A program made the position numbers and the translations under genes. A DNA stretch of 64,000 bases. Source: Polynucleobacter sp. MWH-UH25E (GTDB lineage Bacteria; Pseudomonadota; Gammaproteobacteria; Burkholderiales; Burkholderiaceae). Position 1 is the stretch's first letter. Every line of letters begins with the position of its first letter. The stretch is taken from the NCBI RefSeq assembly GCF_018687095.1, contig NZ_CP061286.1, forward strand, positions 310,001 through 374,000, in the 5' to 3' direction. A model generated the notes under the pieces. The model was not told the origin of the DNA. It saw only the letters and a program-made list of their open reading frames with translations, and ran no database searches. Below are positions 35,140 through 44,598 of this stretch, piece by piece.

Positions 35140-35195
35140 ATAATGTTTCTTATAATTTACAAATAATTTAAATTGTATATAATAAGAAACATTAT
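35140..35195. promoter_or_regulatory. Promoter flanked by 14-bp inverted-repeat operator
   Basis: ATAATGTTTCTTAT (35140-35153) and its exact reverse complement ATAAGAAACATTAT (35182-35195) bracket a 28-base spacer. Inside lie a -35-like TTTACA (35156-35161) and TATAAT (35178-35183) separated by 16 bases, and the right half-site overlaps both the -10 box and the ATG of the HTH gene. Binding of a dimeric HTH protein to both arms would block the promoter, which is the layout of an autorepressed toxin-antitoxin operon. The predicted transcript would have almost no 5' leader. Confidence 0.7.
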
Positions 35196-35676
35196 GACAG
35201 TAAAAAAGAACTTACCTTTAAGCAAAGACGAGCCATTATTGGCTCGCCTGGGCTCTCAAATTACCGCTAGAAGAAAGATTTTGAAGGTTCGTGCTCAAGT
35301 TTGTGCAGAGGTTGCTGGTATTTCAAGGGTGACACTGCATCGTATTGAAAAGGGCGAGCCAACAGTAAGTATTGGCGCTTATTTGCAAGTATGCGAAGCA
35401 TTGGGTTTGTATTTGACTTTATTGCCTGGGGTTGAACAAGCTGCAGATACTGATTTCCCTGATCCTGAAATGCCACATATACGCATTAAAGACTACCCTC
35501 AATTAAAGGCATTGTCCTGGCAGTTAAAGGATGATGAATATTTAACTGACGCTGAAGCGAAGTCAATATATGAGCGAAATAAACGCTTTTTAGATTTGAA
35601 ACATCTTGAGGAGCACGAGAGGATCTTAATGCAAAGATTGATTGATACAAGAGGAATGGAGCGAATCCTTGTTTAG
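35194..35676 (+). CDS. XRE-family HTH antitoxin-like regulator
   Basis: About 160 aa. The segment SQITARRKILKVRAQVCAEV followed by AGISRVTLHRIEKGEPTVSIGAY forms a canonical XRE helix-turn-helix in the first 75 residues; the remaining 85 are acidic and helical and could contact the toxin. The ATG at 35194 lies in the operator right arm; an in-frame TTG at 35173 would put the operator inside the gene. It overlaps the AbiEii-like gene by 8 bases. Antitoxin function is inferred from the pairing and operator. Confidence 0.8.
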   Translation: MTVKKNLPLSKDEPLLARLGSQITARRKILKVRAQVCAEVAGISRVTLHRIEKGEPTVSIGAYLQVCEALGLYLTLLPGVEQAADTDFPDPEMPHIRIKDYPQLKALSWQLKDDEYLTDAEAKSIYERNKRFLDLKHLEEHERILMQRLIDTRGMERILV

Positions 35677-36490
35677 ACGTAGACATCACCAAGCTATCGG
35701 AAGGATCCTCCAGCAATTGAATGGAGATCTATTGAGAGAACATCATTGCTATTTTGGAGGCGGGACTGCCATAGCACTCTTGCAGGATGAATACAGAGAA
35801 TCTGTTGATATTGATTTTCTGATATCTGATAAAGAGCATTATCGGGAACTACGAAATTTATTGACTGATTCAACGGGTATTTATTCAATTGCCAAAGAGG
35901 GTGCTAAGTTGGTTTTAGCGCGCGAGATCAAAGCTGATCAGTATGGTATTCGCACGGCGATTCAATCAGGGGATACGAGTGTCAAATTTGAAATTGTCTT
36001 AGAGGGTCGCATCGTATTCGATGAGCAGAGCCCTAGAAATAATGTTGAAAATATTTCAACATTAACCAAGTTAGATTTACTGACAAGTAAGTTGCTGGCT
36101 AATTCAGATCGATGGAATGACTCAGTTGTATACAGTAGGGATATTCTTGATTTGGTGATGCTATCTCCCACTAAGCAGGAATTTGATGCTGCGCTAAAAA
36201 AAGCCTATCAAGCTTATGGAGATGCCATTCACCGAGATTTGAATAGGGCTGCTAATAAGCTACTCAATGAAGACGAATCGCTTGATACGTGTATGCGCAT
36301 GCTAAAAATAGACCTCCCAAAGGCTCTGTTGTGGCAAAAACTAAACGATTTGATGCGTGATCATATGAAAATTCTAGAAAATAACCTTGCTGCAAAATTA
36401 AAAACAGCAAGTAACGATGATCTTAAGAAATTTATTGATCAAAAGCTAAAAAGTATTGACCACATTCTGGAATATCTCAAGGATAAATAA
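35669..36490 (+). CDS. AbiEii/AbiGii-like nucleotidyltransferase toxin
   Basis: About 273 aa of the nucleotidyltransferase fold. FGGGTAIALL followed by ESVDIDFLI gives the GG(x)T and DxD metal-binding motifs of AbiEii-type toxins, and later segments (TKLDLLTSKLLANSDRW, DILDLVML) match the family's helical core. Such enzymes transfer nucleotides to tRNA or protein targets and cause growth arrest. I chose TTG 35669, which has GGAG 7 bases upstream, over TTG 35642. Usual AbiE partners are AbiEi winged-helix antitoxins; here the partner is an XRE protein. Confidence 0.8.
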   Translation: MFRRRHHQAIGRILQQLNGDLLREHHCYFGGGTAIALLQDEYRESVDIDFLISDKEHYRELRNLLTDSTGIYSIAKEGAKLVLAREIKADQYGIRTAIQSGDTSVKFEIVLEGRIVFDEQSPRNNVENISTLTKLDLLTSKLLANSDRWNDSVVYSRDILDLVMLSPTKQEFDAALKKAYQAYGDAIHRDLNRAANKLLNEDESLDTCMRMLKIDLPKALLWQKLNDLMRDHMKILENNLAAKLKTASNDDLKKFIDQKLKSIDHILEYLKDK

Positions 36491-36550
36491 AACGCTACAT
36501 ATGCGTAATCTTTGTGAATTCTCAAAAAATCTTTGACTGTTTATTGAGTT

Positions 36551-36937
36551 TTACAGCCCATATTCTCGATAGTGCCTATAGAGATTAGCGATCGAGGCAA
36601 ACCCAAGAACTACGATGAGTACTGCGAACAAGTATTCAATAGTGAAATAGTGGAAAACATTGAGCTCAACGAGAGCTACCGCCGCTACAAATACCCCAAC
36701 AGAACCGAAAGCGACTAACTTGAAATTGGGTACAAAGGCGCCTAAGGTGATGGCAATAAATACGAGATAGAGCTCGGATACCAATTGATCTGCACTCAGG
36801 AAAATAGCATTGCTAAGTTCCGGATTTGTCAATTTACCTAAGATGGCAATCAATAATATGATCGCCAAAATTGCGAAATTGAGTTTCGCTTTTACGAAGA
36901 TGGCTTTGAGTTGATCGTTCATATAGGTAGATGGCAC
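36551..36937 (-). CDS. Small four-helix inner-membrane protein
   Basis: About 128 aa with four hydrophobic segments (about 18-35, 48-68, 72-92, 97-115) and a basic C-terminus (RHYREYG). I recognise no family. The start may be GTG 36937 or ATG 36922. It lies 9 bases after another small membrane protein on the same strand, so the two are probably co-transcribed and may form one membrane unit. Confidence 0.6.
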   Translation of the reverse strand: MPSTYMNDQLKAIFVKAKLNFAILAIILLIAILGKLTNPELSNAIFLSADQLVSELYLVFIAITLGAFVPNFKLVAFGSVGVFVAAVALVELNVFHYFTIEYLFAVLIVVLGFASIANLYRHYREYGL

Positions 36938-36946
36938 CCAGTCTGA

Positions 36947-37171
36947 TTAAGCACTATTGCCGCTAAAGACTAGACTCATGCCGAGCCACAGTAAGACAAA
37001 GGCAACCAATATAGTCAGGCCAATCTTTTTCAGAAAATAGTCAAGGCTATTCATATAGACCTCATCATTGCGGCCAAACCAGGTATCAAAACGTTTCCAT
37101 ACTAAACGACCAATAAACAATGGAAGCAACATGGCAACAATGCCAAGGATGACAGTGATAGTGGTATTCAT
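36947..37171 (-). CDS. Small two-helix membrane protein
   Basis: 74 aa. Hydrophobic segments at about 4-26 and 48-70 flank a charged loop RLVWKRFDTWFGRNDEVYMN. No family recognised. It lies 32 bases downstream of the amidohydrolase gene on the same strand and directly before the four-helix protein, so it is part of a minus-strand unit. Confidence 0.6.
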   Translation of the reverse strand: MNTTITVILGIVAMLLPLFIGRLVWKRFDTWFGRNDEVYMNSLDYFLKKIGLTILVAFVLLWLGMSLVFSGNSA

Positions 37172-37203
37172 AAAAAGCTTTCTATTGCTGATCGATATTA
37201 ATT

Positions 37204-38115
37204 CTAGGTATTCAGTGCTGGAAAGTCATACAGAATACAGGGGTTATCTACTAGGATAGCTTTTCTTAGAGCGGGATCGGTAACCCAGTCGCCAAAGAGG
37301 TCGCAAAGATCGGCATCGTGAGGCATTTGCTTCTTTACCATCACGTGAGGCCAGTCACTACCCCAAATCAGCTGCTTAGGATTGGCTGCAATCACGGCGT
37401 CGTTTAATGGACGCATATCAGCATAAGGCAAATTGCCATCGCAAATGCGATAGGGCCCAGTCATCTTTACCCAAGCGCGCTCATTTTTGAGAAGTGTCAG
37501 TAGTCCCTGAAAACCTTTGTCATTCACACCATGTTTTGCATGGCTATAACCAAAATGACCAAAGACAAGATCAACCGGAAAATCTTCAAACACTTTTGCT
37601 AGATCGGGATGCTCATTGACATGCATGAGTAGCTCTAGGTGCCAACCAAAGGGTTGAATTTTCTGCGCTAGCGCTCTCAAGTTTTCGATGGGTAAACCCG
37701 CTGATGGATCGGCAACATCGACAATATTGCAACGGATGCCGCGGACACCTGCTTGATGCAGACTTTCTAATTGTTGATCGGTGGTGTGATTAGGATTATT
37801 GGCAATAACGGCAACACCCCGAAATTGATTTGGGTATTGATTCAACGCTGCCAGTATCGCGCGATTATCAGTTCCATAGACACTCGGTTGCACGAGTACT
37901 GCACGATCGATATCGAGCATCTCTAATAGGGATCGGTAGGCATCTACAGTTGCATCTGGCGGTGTATAGATACGTTCTTGTGCGTAAGGAAACTCTGTGG
38001 CCGGGCCACAGACGTGCGCATGACAATCAACAGCCCCTTTTGGAAAAACCATCTTGGGCGATCGTATTTCCGGATCAGGGGCTTGACACAACGGTGCTGA
38101 GTTTAAATCAGTCAA
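37204..38115 (-). CDS. Amidohydrolase-2 family metal-dependent hydrolase (LigI-like)
   Basis: 303 aa, TIM barrel. DCHAHVCGP (about 30-38) carries the first HxH metal site, LVQPSVYGTDN the next strand, VFGHFGY a further histidine, and WGSDWPH (about 249-255) the catalytic Asp. The layout matches 2-pyrone-4,6-dicarboxylate lactonase and sulfomuconolactone hydrolase relatives, which open lactones from aromatic breakdown. The Bug binding protein upstream could deliver a matching organic acid. The start is TTG 38115; ATG 38052 is possible. Confidence 0.78.
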   Translation of the reverse strand: MTDLNSAPLCQAPDPEIRSPKMVFPKGAVDCHAHVCGPATEFPYAQERIYTPPDATVDAYRSLLEMLDIDRAVLVQPSVYGTDNRAILAALNQYPNQFRGVAVIANNPNHTTDQQLESLHQAGVRGIRCNIVDVADPSAGLPIENLRALAQKIQPFGWHLELLMHVNEHPDLAKVFEDFPVDLVFGHFGYSHAKHGVNDKGFQGLLTLLKNERAWVKMTGPYRICDGNLPYADMRPLNDAVIAANPKQLIWGSDWPHVMVKKQMPHDADLCDLFGDWVTDPALRKAILVDNPCILYDFPALNT

Positions 38116-38196
38116 TCACTATTCCAATGCTGTAATGGGTCATCTATTGATTAATCTAGATAAGTGCGGCTTAGCGAGGATCAGTACGGGTGAGTA

Positions 38197-39183
38197 TTAT
38201 TGCGGCTCAATATTGGCGTCTTTAGCAATCTTTTGATACTTCGCCATTTCATCGCGTACAAATTTACTAAATTCCGCAGGGTTCATCGGTGTTGCTTTAA
38301 TACCTTTAGAGTCGTAAGCGTTTTTGACTTCAGGATCTTGCATCGCTTGGTTGATATCGGTATTGATCTTTTTCACGATAGCAGCAGGTGTGCCCGCAGG
38401 CGCCCAAACGCCAAACCAAAGCCCGATTTCAAAATTAGGGTAGCCTTGTTCGACAATGCTTGGAATATCGGGTACAGCGGCATTACGGGTTTTGCTGGTC
38501 ACGCCTAATGCGCGAACTTTGCCACCCTTGAGTTGCCCAATCGCCGTATCGAGTGGCGCCATATAAAAAGCAGTGCGTCCAGACATCGTATCCTGAATAG
38601 CCTCTGGTGAACCTTTGTAAGGCACGTGAACTAACTTAATGCCCATCATTTGATTAAAGTATTCAGCGGCAAGGTGAGTGGAGCTGCCGACACCAGCTGA
38701 AGCAAATGTAATTTCACCAGGTTTAGATTTAGCGGCGATCACCAAATCACGTATCGATTGATATGGGCCATCAGCAGCAGTCACCATGACATAAGGCGTT
38801 TGCCCAAGAATAGCAACATCGATCAAACTCTTCAGTGGATCGTAGGGTAGTTTTTTGTAGATAGCAGGATTGGCTGCATAAGAAGCCGACTGCACTAGTA
38901 ATGTGTAGCCATCAGCTTCAGAGTTCACCACAACACCAGTTCCGATCAATCCTCCAGCGCCAGGGCGATTTTCAATAATGACTGGTTGCTTCCAAGTTTC
39001 AGTCAGACTTTTTGCAACTACGCGGCCTGCAATGTCAGCTCCCGAGCCTGTAGTTAGTGGAACAATCATTTTGACTGTGCGATTGGGGTAGTTTTGGGCG
39101 TTTACAAGTGAAGCTCCAAGGCACAGACTGAGAATGGCGCTCAGTAGCGCTAGAGCTTTACCTGCCTTTAATGCATTATTCAT
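38197..39183 (-). CDS. Bug-family periplasmic solute-binding protein (TTT system)
   Basis: 328 aa from ATG 39183, which has AGGAGA 5 bases upstream; a longer in-frame start exists but lacks a site. Residues 1-28 form a signal peptide ending VNA. YPNRTVKMIVPLTTGSGADI and GAGGLIGTGVV are signatures of the Bug (TctC) family, binding carboxylates or aromatic acids for tripartite tricarboxylate transporters. No TctA/TctB membrane genes are nearby, which is common for these orphan proteins in betaproteobacteria. It is co-oriented with the amidohydrolase. Confidence 0.9.
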   Translation of the reverse strand: MNNALKAGKALALLSAILSLCLGASLVNAQNYPNRTVKMIVPLTTGSGADIAGRVVAKSLTETWKQPVIIENRPGAGGLIGTGVVVNSEADGYTLLVQSASYAANPAIYKKLPYDPLKSLIDVAILGQTPYVMVTAADGPYQSIRDLVIAAKSKPGEITFASAGVGSSTHLAAEYFNQMMGIKLVHVPYKGSPEAIQDTMSGRTAFYMAPLDTAIGQLKGGKVRALGVTSKTRNAAVPDIPSIVEQGYPNFEIGLWFGVWAPAGTPAAIVKKINTDINQAMQDPEVKNAYDSKGIKATPMNPAEFSKFVRDEMAKYQKIAKDANIEPQ

Positions 39184-39359
39184 AAGGTCTCCTATTTTTC
39201 TCATATCACTTAGATATGGTTGTTTTTATAAGTTCTGCACTATTTCATTAGATAATCTAACATGGTCCTGTAAGTGGACAAATAAAACATAGAAAAACAA
39301 AACTCATGCGCATAGGTGGCATATAGCCGCATGTGTTTGAAAGTAAAAGGTGGAGACAA

Positions 39360-40166
39360 ATGACGCAGTTGCAAGATGCAAAAACTGTCAAAGTGAATGG
39401 TGTAGATATAGCTTACCGATTTGATGGCCCAGAAAATGGCCCTGTATTAATGATGGCTAACAGCTTGATGGCCAATGGCAGTATGTGGGATTGGAATCTT
39501 TCTGCCTTTACTGACCATTTTCGTGTGCTGCGCTACGATAAAAGAGGGCATGGAAAATCGTCTGTGGTTCCTGGCCCATATTCGATCGCGCAACTAGCCG
39601 ATGATGCTATTGGTTTACTAGATGCACTCAAGATAGAAAAAGTTCATTTCATGGGTCTATCAATCGGCGGCATGATTGGTCAGCAATTAGGCGCTCGATA
39701 CCCAGAGCGTATCTTGTCACTATCACTTTGCAATACCGCTAGTGAAATGCCACCACGCAGTTTGTGGGAGGATCGATTTCAGACTGCGCGTACCCAAGGG
39801 CTTACTGGCTTAGTAGACGGGACGATTACCCGTTGGTTCACTGCGCCATTTATTGCTCGTGCGCCTGGAGATATTGAGAAAGTGCGCCAAATGATTTTGG
39901 CGACAAATGTGGATGGCTATATTGGCTGCGGTAGTGCAGTAAGAGATATGGCGCAAAGCACGATGCTCCTCAAGATTAAAGCACCCACCTTGGTGCTGTC
40001 AGGACGTCATGACCCCGCTTGCACCGTGGATCAAGGGATTGTGCTCAATCGTCTGATTGATGGCTCGCGTATGGTTATTATTGAAGACGCAGCGCATTTA
40101 TCTAATATTGAGCAACCAGCAGCGTTTAATAAAGCGGTGCGTGAGTTTTTAGATTCTGTTGTCTAA
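39360..40166 (+). CDS. pcaD: 3-Oxoadipate enol-lactonase-like alpha/beta hydrolase
   Basis: 268 aa. S101 in GLSIGG is the nucleophile, D218 in SGRHDPAC and H246 in EDAAHLSN complete the triad, and YDKRGHGKS is the oxyanion-side strand. Overall pattern and length match PcaD, which hydrolyses 3-oxoadipate enol-lactone in the beta-ketoadipate pathway. The ATG at 39360 follows AAGGTGGAG. No other pca genes are near, so a related ester hydrolase is possible. It is divergent from the Bug binding protein gene. Confidence 0.78.
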   Translation: MTQLQDAKTVKVNGVDIAYRFDGPENGPVLMMANSLMANGSMWDWNLSAFTDHFRVLRYDKRGHGKSSVVPGPYSIAQLADDAIGLLDALKIEKVHFMGLSIGGMIGQQLGARYPERILSLSLCNTASEMPPRSLWEDRFQTARTQGLTGLVDGTITRWFTAPFIARAPGDIEKVRQMILATNVDGYIGCGSAVRDMAQSTMLLKIKAPTLVLSGRHDPACTVDQGIVLNRLIDGSRMVIIEDAAHLSNIEQPAAFNKAVREFLDSVV

Positions 40167-40217
40167 ATCAAGTATTGCAGGTAATGCGCATCACATTCTT
40201 ATGAAGAAAGGGTTTGT

Positions 40218-40796
40218 ATGGCCAATTTAACTGTTGAGCAGATTAATGAAATTCGTAGCAAGGTCATGGGCGCTGCTGCAAAAGTGCCTGGCACATTGAT
40301 TGGCATTGGCATCCTGCTCATTATTTTAGGAATGATCGGCATTGCTGGGCAGACACTATTCTCATTGGTATCTGTCAATGTTTTGGGCATCTTTTTATTT
40401 GCTGGCGGTGTGCTTCAAGGTATCCATGCATTTCAATCTGCGGGCTGGAAAAGCGTTAGAGTTCAATTGTTGTTTGCTGTTTTGTATATGGCTGGCGCAA
40501 TTTATGTTTGGGCATTTCCGATTCCTGCGCTTGAGGCGATTACTTTATGGCTTGCAGCCATCTTTTTTGTCACCGGTTTCTTGCGTTTGATTTCTGCATT
40601 TCAGCATCGCCATTTTGCCCAGTGGTTTTGGCTTGCCCTATCGGCAGTGATCTCGATCTTGATGGGTGTGCTGATTATGAATAGCTTCCCATCATCAAGC
40701 CTCTGGTTGCCTGGTCTATTGATTGCGATTGAGTTGCTCTTGCAGGGCTGGTCATTATTGTTCTTGGGCTTTGCCGCCAAGTCATTAACGAAATAA
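40218..40796 (+). CDS. HdeD/DUF308-family membrane protein
   Basis: 192 aa with six hydrophobic segments arranged as three hairpins, each short repeat carrying a Gly-rich LLIxLGxxGI-like start. This matches HdeD/DUF308 proteins, linked to acid resistance in enterobacteria and otherwise of unknown mechanism. It lies 51 bases after the pcaD-like gene on the same strand and is followed by a small Lys-rich protein. Confidence 0.75.
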   Translation: MANLTVEQINEIRSKVMGAAAKVPGTLIGIGILLIILGMIGIAGQTLFSLVSVNVLGIFLFAGGVLQGIHAFQSAGWKSVRVQLLFAVLYMAGAIYVWAFPIPALEAITLWLAAIFFVTGFLRLISAFQHRHFAQWFWLALSAVISILMGVLIMNSFPSSSLWLPGLLIAIELLLQGWSLLFLGFAAKSLTK

Positions 40797-40828
40797 GTTA
40801 GCTGAATTCATTACAAAGAGCAGATGTC

Positions 40829-41038
40829 ATGGCAATGAAGAAAACCGATCTTTATAAGAACTTAGCCTTGACAACTGCTCAGCGCATGAAGAATGCTGCC
40901 AAAACACCTAAGCCTGGTGCTGCTGAGGCAAACGCAAAATCTAAAAAAGAGCTGGCACAGGCAAATCCATTATTGACCTCTTTAATGGGTGGTAATAAGA
41001 TCAGCAAGAATAATAAAATCACCAAGAATAAAAAATAG
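40829..41038 (+). CDS. Small Lys/Ala-rich basic protein
   Basis: 69 aa, about one quarter lysine, ending in an Asn/Lys-rich tail (NKISKNNKITKNKK) with an imperfect four-residue repeat. Short basic proteins of this kind are often nucleic-acid or ribosome associated, but I do not recognise a family. ATG with GAGCAG upstream. Its end is 28 bases before the TonB receptor start. Confidence 0.5.
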   Translation: MAMKKTDLYKNLALTTAQRMKNAAKTPKPGAAEANAKSKKELAQANPLLTSLMGGNKISKNNKITKNKK

Positions 41039-41066
41039 TGCGAGTGCTTTAGATCTCATTGCAAGT

Positions 41067-43217
41067 ATGGGTAAGCAATTTCAAATCTGCGCGAGTGCGC
41101 TAGGATTCTTTATCTTCTTTGAGTGCGCAAATTCATTTGCGCAGCTTGCTCCTCCCCCTAATTATGATCAAAAGCTCAATGACATGGTGGTCAACGCCAC
41201 CCGATCTGGCACGCCTTTGGATGAGATGTCGCTGAATACGACGATTCTGACTAAAGAGGTTTTGGAATCATCGCCTGATCAAACAATTGACCAGGTATTA
41301 AAAAATGTACCGGGCGTATTTTTAAACGATGTTCCGTACTATCAAAAAGATCCCACAGGCCAAAGCATTAATGTCCGTGGTTTGGGTTATGGGCGCACCT
41401 TAGTTTTAATTGATGGTTTGCCAGCAAACGATGCGTTTTATGGAACAGTGCAGTGGAATCTTGTACCCATGTCCTCGATTGAGTCGGTTGAGTTTGTGCG
41501 TGGCGGTGTTTCTAGCTTGTACGGCAACTATGGCATGGGCGGTGTCATTAACATCAATACCAAGACGCCCAAGAATAGTTCTCAAGATGTATCAGCAAGC
41601 TATGGCTCATTTGCGACTGGCAATATCTCCGCATCCAAAGATTTGGTGGTTTCAGATGCAATGCAGATGCGTTTCTCTGCGGACTACTTTTCGAGCGAAG
41701 GTTTCCAGAACTACGCGACGATTTATCCAGGATCCCCAAACAACATTAAGGGCATGACAACGGATTCGACCAAAAATTCTAATATCCGTTTGCAGAATTA
41801 TTTCCGCCCGACCCAAGATACCAATGGCTTTCTACGGCTAGGCTATAGCACTATGGCAGACCTGAGTAATAACTTTGCCATTGCCCCTAATTTGATTCAA
41901 ACTGCCGATGTAGCTGGAGGCACAACAACGCAACTCGATACTGATAAAAAAGTGCAGGTCAATGCCTACTATCAAGCGACTAATTTTTACAAGCAAACGG
42001 CTAATAGTGCTGGTACTTATATCAATGCTAACTACACAGATCCTTATTCCACATTAGGGGCATCAGCACAATACACACATGATCTAAAAGCTGCTGGCAT
42101 TGATCAATATATCCTGGGGGTTGATGCCAGAAACATCTCTGCATCTAATCTAACAAATAACTTAGCAGTTGGTGGCGCAGTAAATTCCGTGAACTATGCC
42201 CAGGGGCAGCAAAATTTTTACGGTTTGCTAGGACAAATTAAATCAAAAGCCAGCGCTATTCCGCTAGAGACCACTTTAGGTGCGCGAGTGGATGCGTGGA
42301 GTAGTCAAACACCAACTCTCTATAACGCAGGGGCAAATGGATCTAATCCTTTGTATCAATCTATTCCAAATAAAAGCAAGACGCAGCTCAGCCCTACATT
42401 AGGTTTGCTATATAAATTAAGCGAGGGTTGGGATTTGCGGAGTGCTGCCTATCAGGCTTTCCATGCGCCGAGTATGAATAACACTTTGCGCAGTTATGGA
42501 AACAATACGACAGGGTATTTCATTGCCAATCCAAACTTAACCCCCGAAACAATGACGGGCTATGAGTTTGGTGCTGACTATCGATGGAAGAGTGGTTTTG
42601 CACAAATTACTGCCTTCAATAACTATATTCAGAATGCAATTACCAACTACAAAATTACCAGTGCTAATTCTGCTTTTGCTTATAGTCTTTGTAATGCCAG
42701 TGGTATTCCAGTTTCGTCTCAGGGGTGCAATACTTCGGGCGCTTATACCAATGTCAACTATTACACCAATCAACAAAATTTATTAAGCCGAGGCATTGAA
42801 CTTCAATACCACCATGATCTCAATGCCAACTGGGCCATAGACGGTGGATATACCTATACCAATACCATTTTGACTTGGAGTGCAACAACTGATCCAATCA
42901 ATACTCAAGTAGGCGGTGTGCCTAAAAATATGGCCAATGCAGGCATTACGTATTACCCGGTGCCTGAGGCTAGCGTGACAACCACCGTTCGTTACGTAGG
43001 CAATTCTTGGATGGCGACCGGCTCTCTGCCTGTCCCTGCATATGCGGTGGTAGGCCTTAGAGCCAATTACCAAGTAACGCCTGCCGCCTCTCTATTTGCT
43101 TCGGTAGTGAACTTATTTAACCGCCAATATGTCACGTTCAATATCGCCTCTCAAGCAACCGCGTATCAAGCAGGTATGCCACAAGCGATAACGGTTGGGG
43201 CTAGGGTGACCTTTTAG
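41067..43217 (+). CDS. TonB-dependent outer-membrane receptor
   Basis: 716 aa from ATG 41067. Residues 1-27 form a signal peptide ending SFAQ. DMVVNAT is a likely TonB box, residues about 45-160 form the plug (LKNVPGVFLND, INVRGLGYGRTLVLIDG, SIESVEFVRGG, SLYGNYGMGGVIN) and the rest a beta barrel ending in Phe (VTVGARVTF type). Ligand unknown. It directly precedes a PQQ-dependent dehydrogenase and a cytochrome c, so import of PQQ or of the dehydrogenase substrate or cofactor is a sensible guess; iron-siderophore uptake is the general alternative, although no Fur-like site is seen before it. Confidence 0.88.
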   Translation: MGKQFQICASALGFFIFFECANSFAQLAPPPNYDQKLNDMVVNATRSGTPLDEMSLNTTILTKEVLESSPDQTIDQVLKNVPGVFLNDVPYYQKDPTGQSINVRGLGYGRTLVLIDGLPANDAFYGTVQWNLVPMSSIESVEFVRGGVSSLYGNYGMGGVININTKTPKNSSQDVSASYGSFATGNISASKDLVVSDAMQMRFSADYFSSEGFQNYATIYPGSPNNIKGMTTDSTKNSNIRLQNYFRPTQDTNGFLRLGYSTMADLSNNFAIAPNLIQTADVAGGTTTQLDTDKKVQVNAYYQATNFYKQTANSAGTYINANYTDPYSTLGASAQYTHDLKAAGIDQYILGVDARNISASNLTNNLAVGGAVNSVNYAQGQQNFYGLLGQIKSKASAIPLETTLGARVDAWSSQTPTLYNAGANGSNPLYQSIPNKSKTQLSPTLGLLYKLSEGWDLRSAAYQAFHAPSMNNTLRSYGNNTTGYFIANPNLTPETMTGYEFGADYRWKSGFAQITAFNNYIQNAITNYKITSANSAFAYSLCNASGIPVSSQGCNTSGAYTNVNYYTNQQNLLSRGIELQYHHDLNANWAIDGGYTYTNTILTWSATTDPINTQVGGVPKNMANAGITYYPVPEASVTTTVRYVGNSWMATGSLPVPAYAVVGLRANYQVTPAASLFASVVNLFNRQYVTFNIASQATAYQAGMPQAITVGARVTF

Positions 43218-43371
43218 GTTTTTGGTGCAGTGCAGTAGCTTTGGGTTTCTGAGGAATTAGATATAAATAGTAAAAATGCTTTAGGATTATTCAAAATATA
43301 GTTTCAGTGGTTGAGATTTGGTTTTAAGAAAAGCAATAGATAACAAATAAAACAAAATAGGAGATTTACTA

Positions 43372-44598
43372 ATGAAGTTAAAAGCCATTCATTCCTTGAT
43401 GTTTGCTGCTGGTATGGCGGCAGCAACGCTGGCAAGTGCGCAGGCGCCAGCTCCAGCTCCGGCATCAGGCATTCCTCCAACCTGGGCTCAAGGCAGAACT
43501 CCTGATGGCATGAACCCATCATTGGCGCCAAACCCTCCTGGCATTACCGCAATGCCAGCAGATGAAATTCCAGTAAGCAAACTAAAAGTTCCAGCCGGCT
43601 TCAAGATTGAGCTCTGGGCATCTGGCATGCCCAATGGTCGTTCAATGACTGAATCACCAAGCGGCACTGTTTATGTAGGCACTCGCTTTACTGGTAATGT
43701 ATATGCAGTGGTCACCAAAGATGGCAAACGTGAAGTGAAGACCATCGCTAAAGGATTACACCGTCCTAACGGCGTAGCATTTGCTAATGGCTCGCTCTAC
43801 GTGGCTGAGTTGTCTCGCATTATTCGTTATGACAACATTGAGCAGAATTTGGATAATCCACCTGCTCCAGTAGTCGTGTTTGATGCATTGCCTAAAGATG
43901 AGCCACACGGTTGGAAGTTTATGAAGCTGAGCCCAGATGGCCAGTATTTGTATTTCCAGATTGGCACACCAGCGAATATCGTGGTGCCACCTTCAACTCA
44001 TGCAACGATTGTGCGTTTGAACTTGAAGACCAACATTCTAGAAACTGTTGCAACTGGAGTTCGTAATAGCGTTGGTATGGACTTCCAACCAGGATCAAAA
44101 GAACTTTGGTTTACCAACAATGGTCGCGATTGGGTTGCGGAAGACAAACCAGGCGATACCCTAAATCGTTTAGTGCGTCCTAAAGGAATGAACTTTGGTT
44201 ACCCTCATTGCCATCAAGGAGACTTCTTGGATCCAGAGTTTGGTAAAGGTCGTTCATGCGATGAGTTTGATAAGCCTGTCTATAACTTGGGAGCACACGT
44301 AGCAGCATTGGGTATGCGTTTTTATAACGGTAAGCAATTCCCAGCCGAATACAAAGGCAATATCTTTATTGCTGAACACGGTTCATGGAATAAAACTAAA
44401 CGTGTTGGCTACCAAGTGGTTCGCGTAGTGCTCGATTCAAACAACAAGGTTGTGAAGTCTGAGCCATTTGTAACGGGATGGTTAGAGGGCGAAAACTTCT
44501 GGGGTCGTCCAGTAGATGTGCAAGTACTCAAAGACGGATCAATGTTGGTATCTGATGATGAGACTGGCGCTATCTTCCGCGTGTCATACGGCAAATGA
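43372..44598 (+). CDS. PQQ-dependent sugar (sorbosone-type) dehydrogenase
   Basis: 408 aa. Residues 1-24 are a signal peptide (TLASA|QAPAP), followed by a Pro/Ala-rich linker. The body is a beta-propeller of the soluble glucose/sorbosone dehydrogenase family, seen in RPNGVAFANGSLYVAEL, NSVGMDFQPGSKELWFTNNGRD and IFIAEHGSWNKTKRVGYQVV. It would oxidise sugars or alcohols in the periplasm with PQQ. AGGAG lies upstream of the ATG. The stop overlaps the cytochrome c gene by 4 bases, which suggests direct electron transfer to it. Confidence 0.85.
   Translation: MKLKAIHSLMFAAGMAAATLASAQAPAPAPASGIPPTWAQGRTPDGMNPSLAPNPPGITAMPADEIPVSKLKVPAGFKIELWASGMPNGRSMTESPSGTVYVGTRFTGNVYAVVTKDGKREVKTIAKGLHRPNGVAFANGSLYVAELSRIIRYDNIEQNLDNPPAPVVVFDALPKDEPHGWKFMKLSPDGQYLYFQIGTPANIVVPPSTHATIVRLNLKTNILETVATGVRNSVGMDFQPGSKELWFTNNGRDWVAEDKPGDTLNRLVRPKGMNFGYPHCHQGDFLDPEFGKGRSCDEFDKPVYNLGAHVAALGMRFYNGKQFPAEYKGNIFIAEHGSWNKTKRVGYQVVRVVLDSNNKVVKSEPFVTGWLEGENFWGRPVDVQVLKDGSMLVSDDETGAIFRVSYGK

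Noticed and set aside
41410..41757. 115-aa + frame inside the TonB receptor gene
   Set aside because: It is a shifted frame within the plug-encoding region, which has clear motifs; the product shows no coherent domain.
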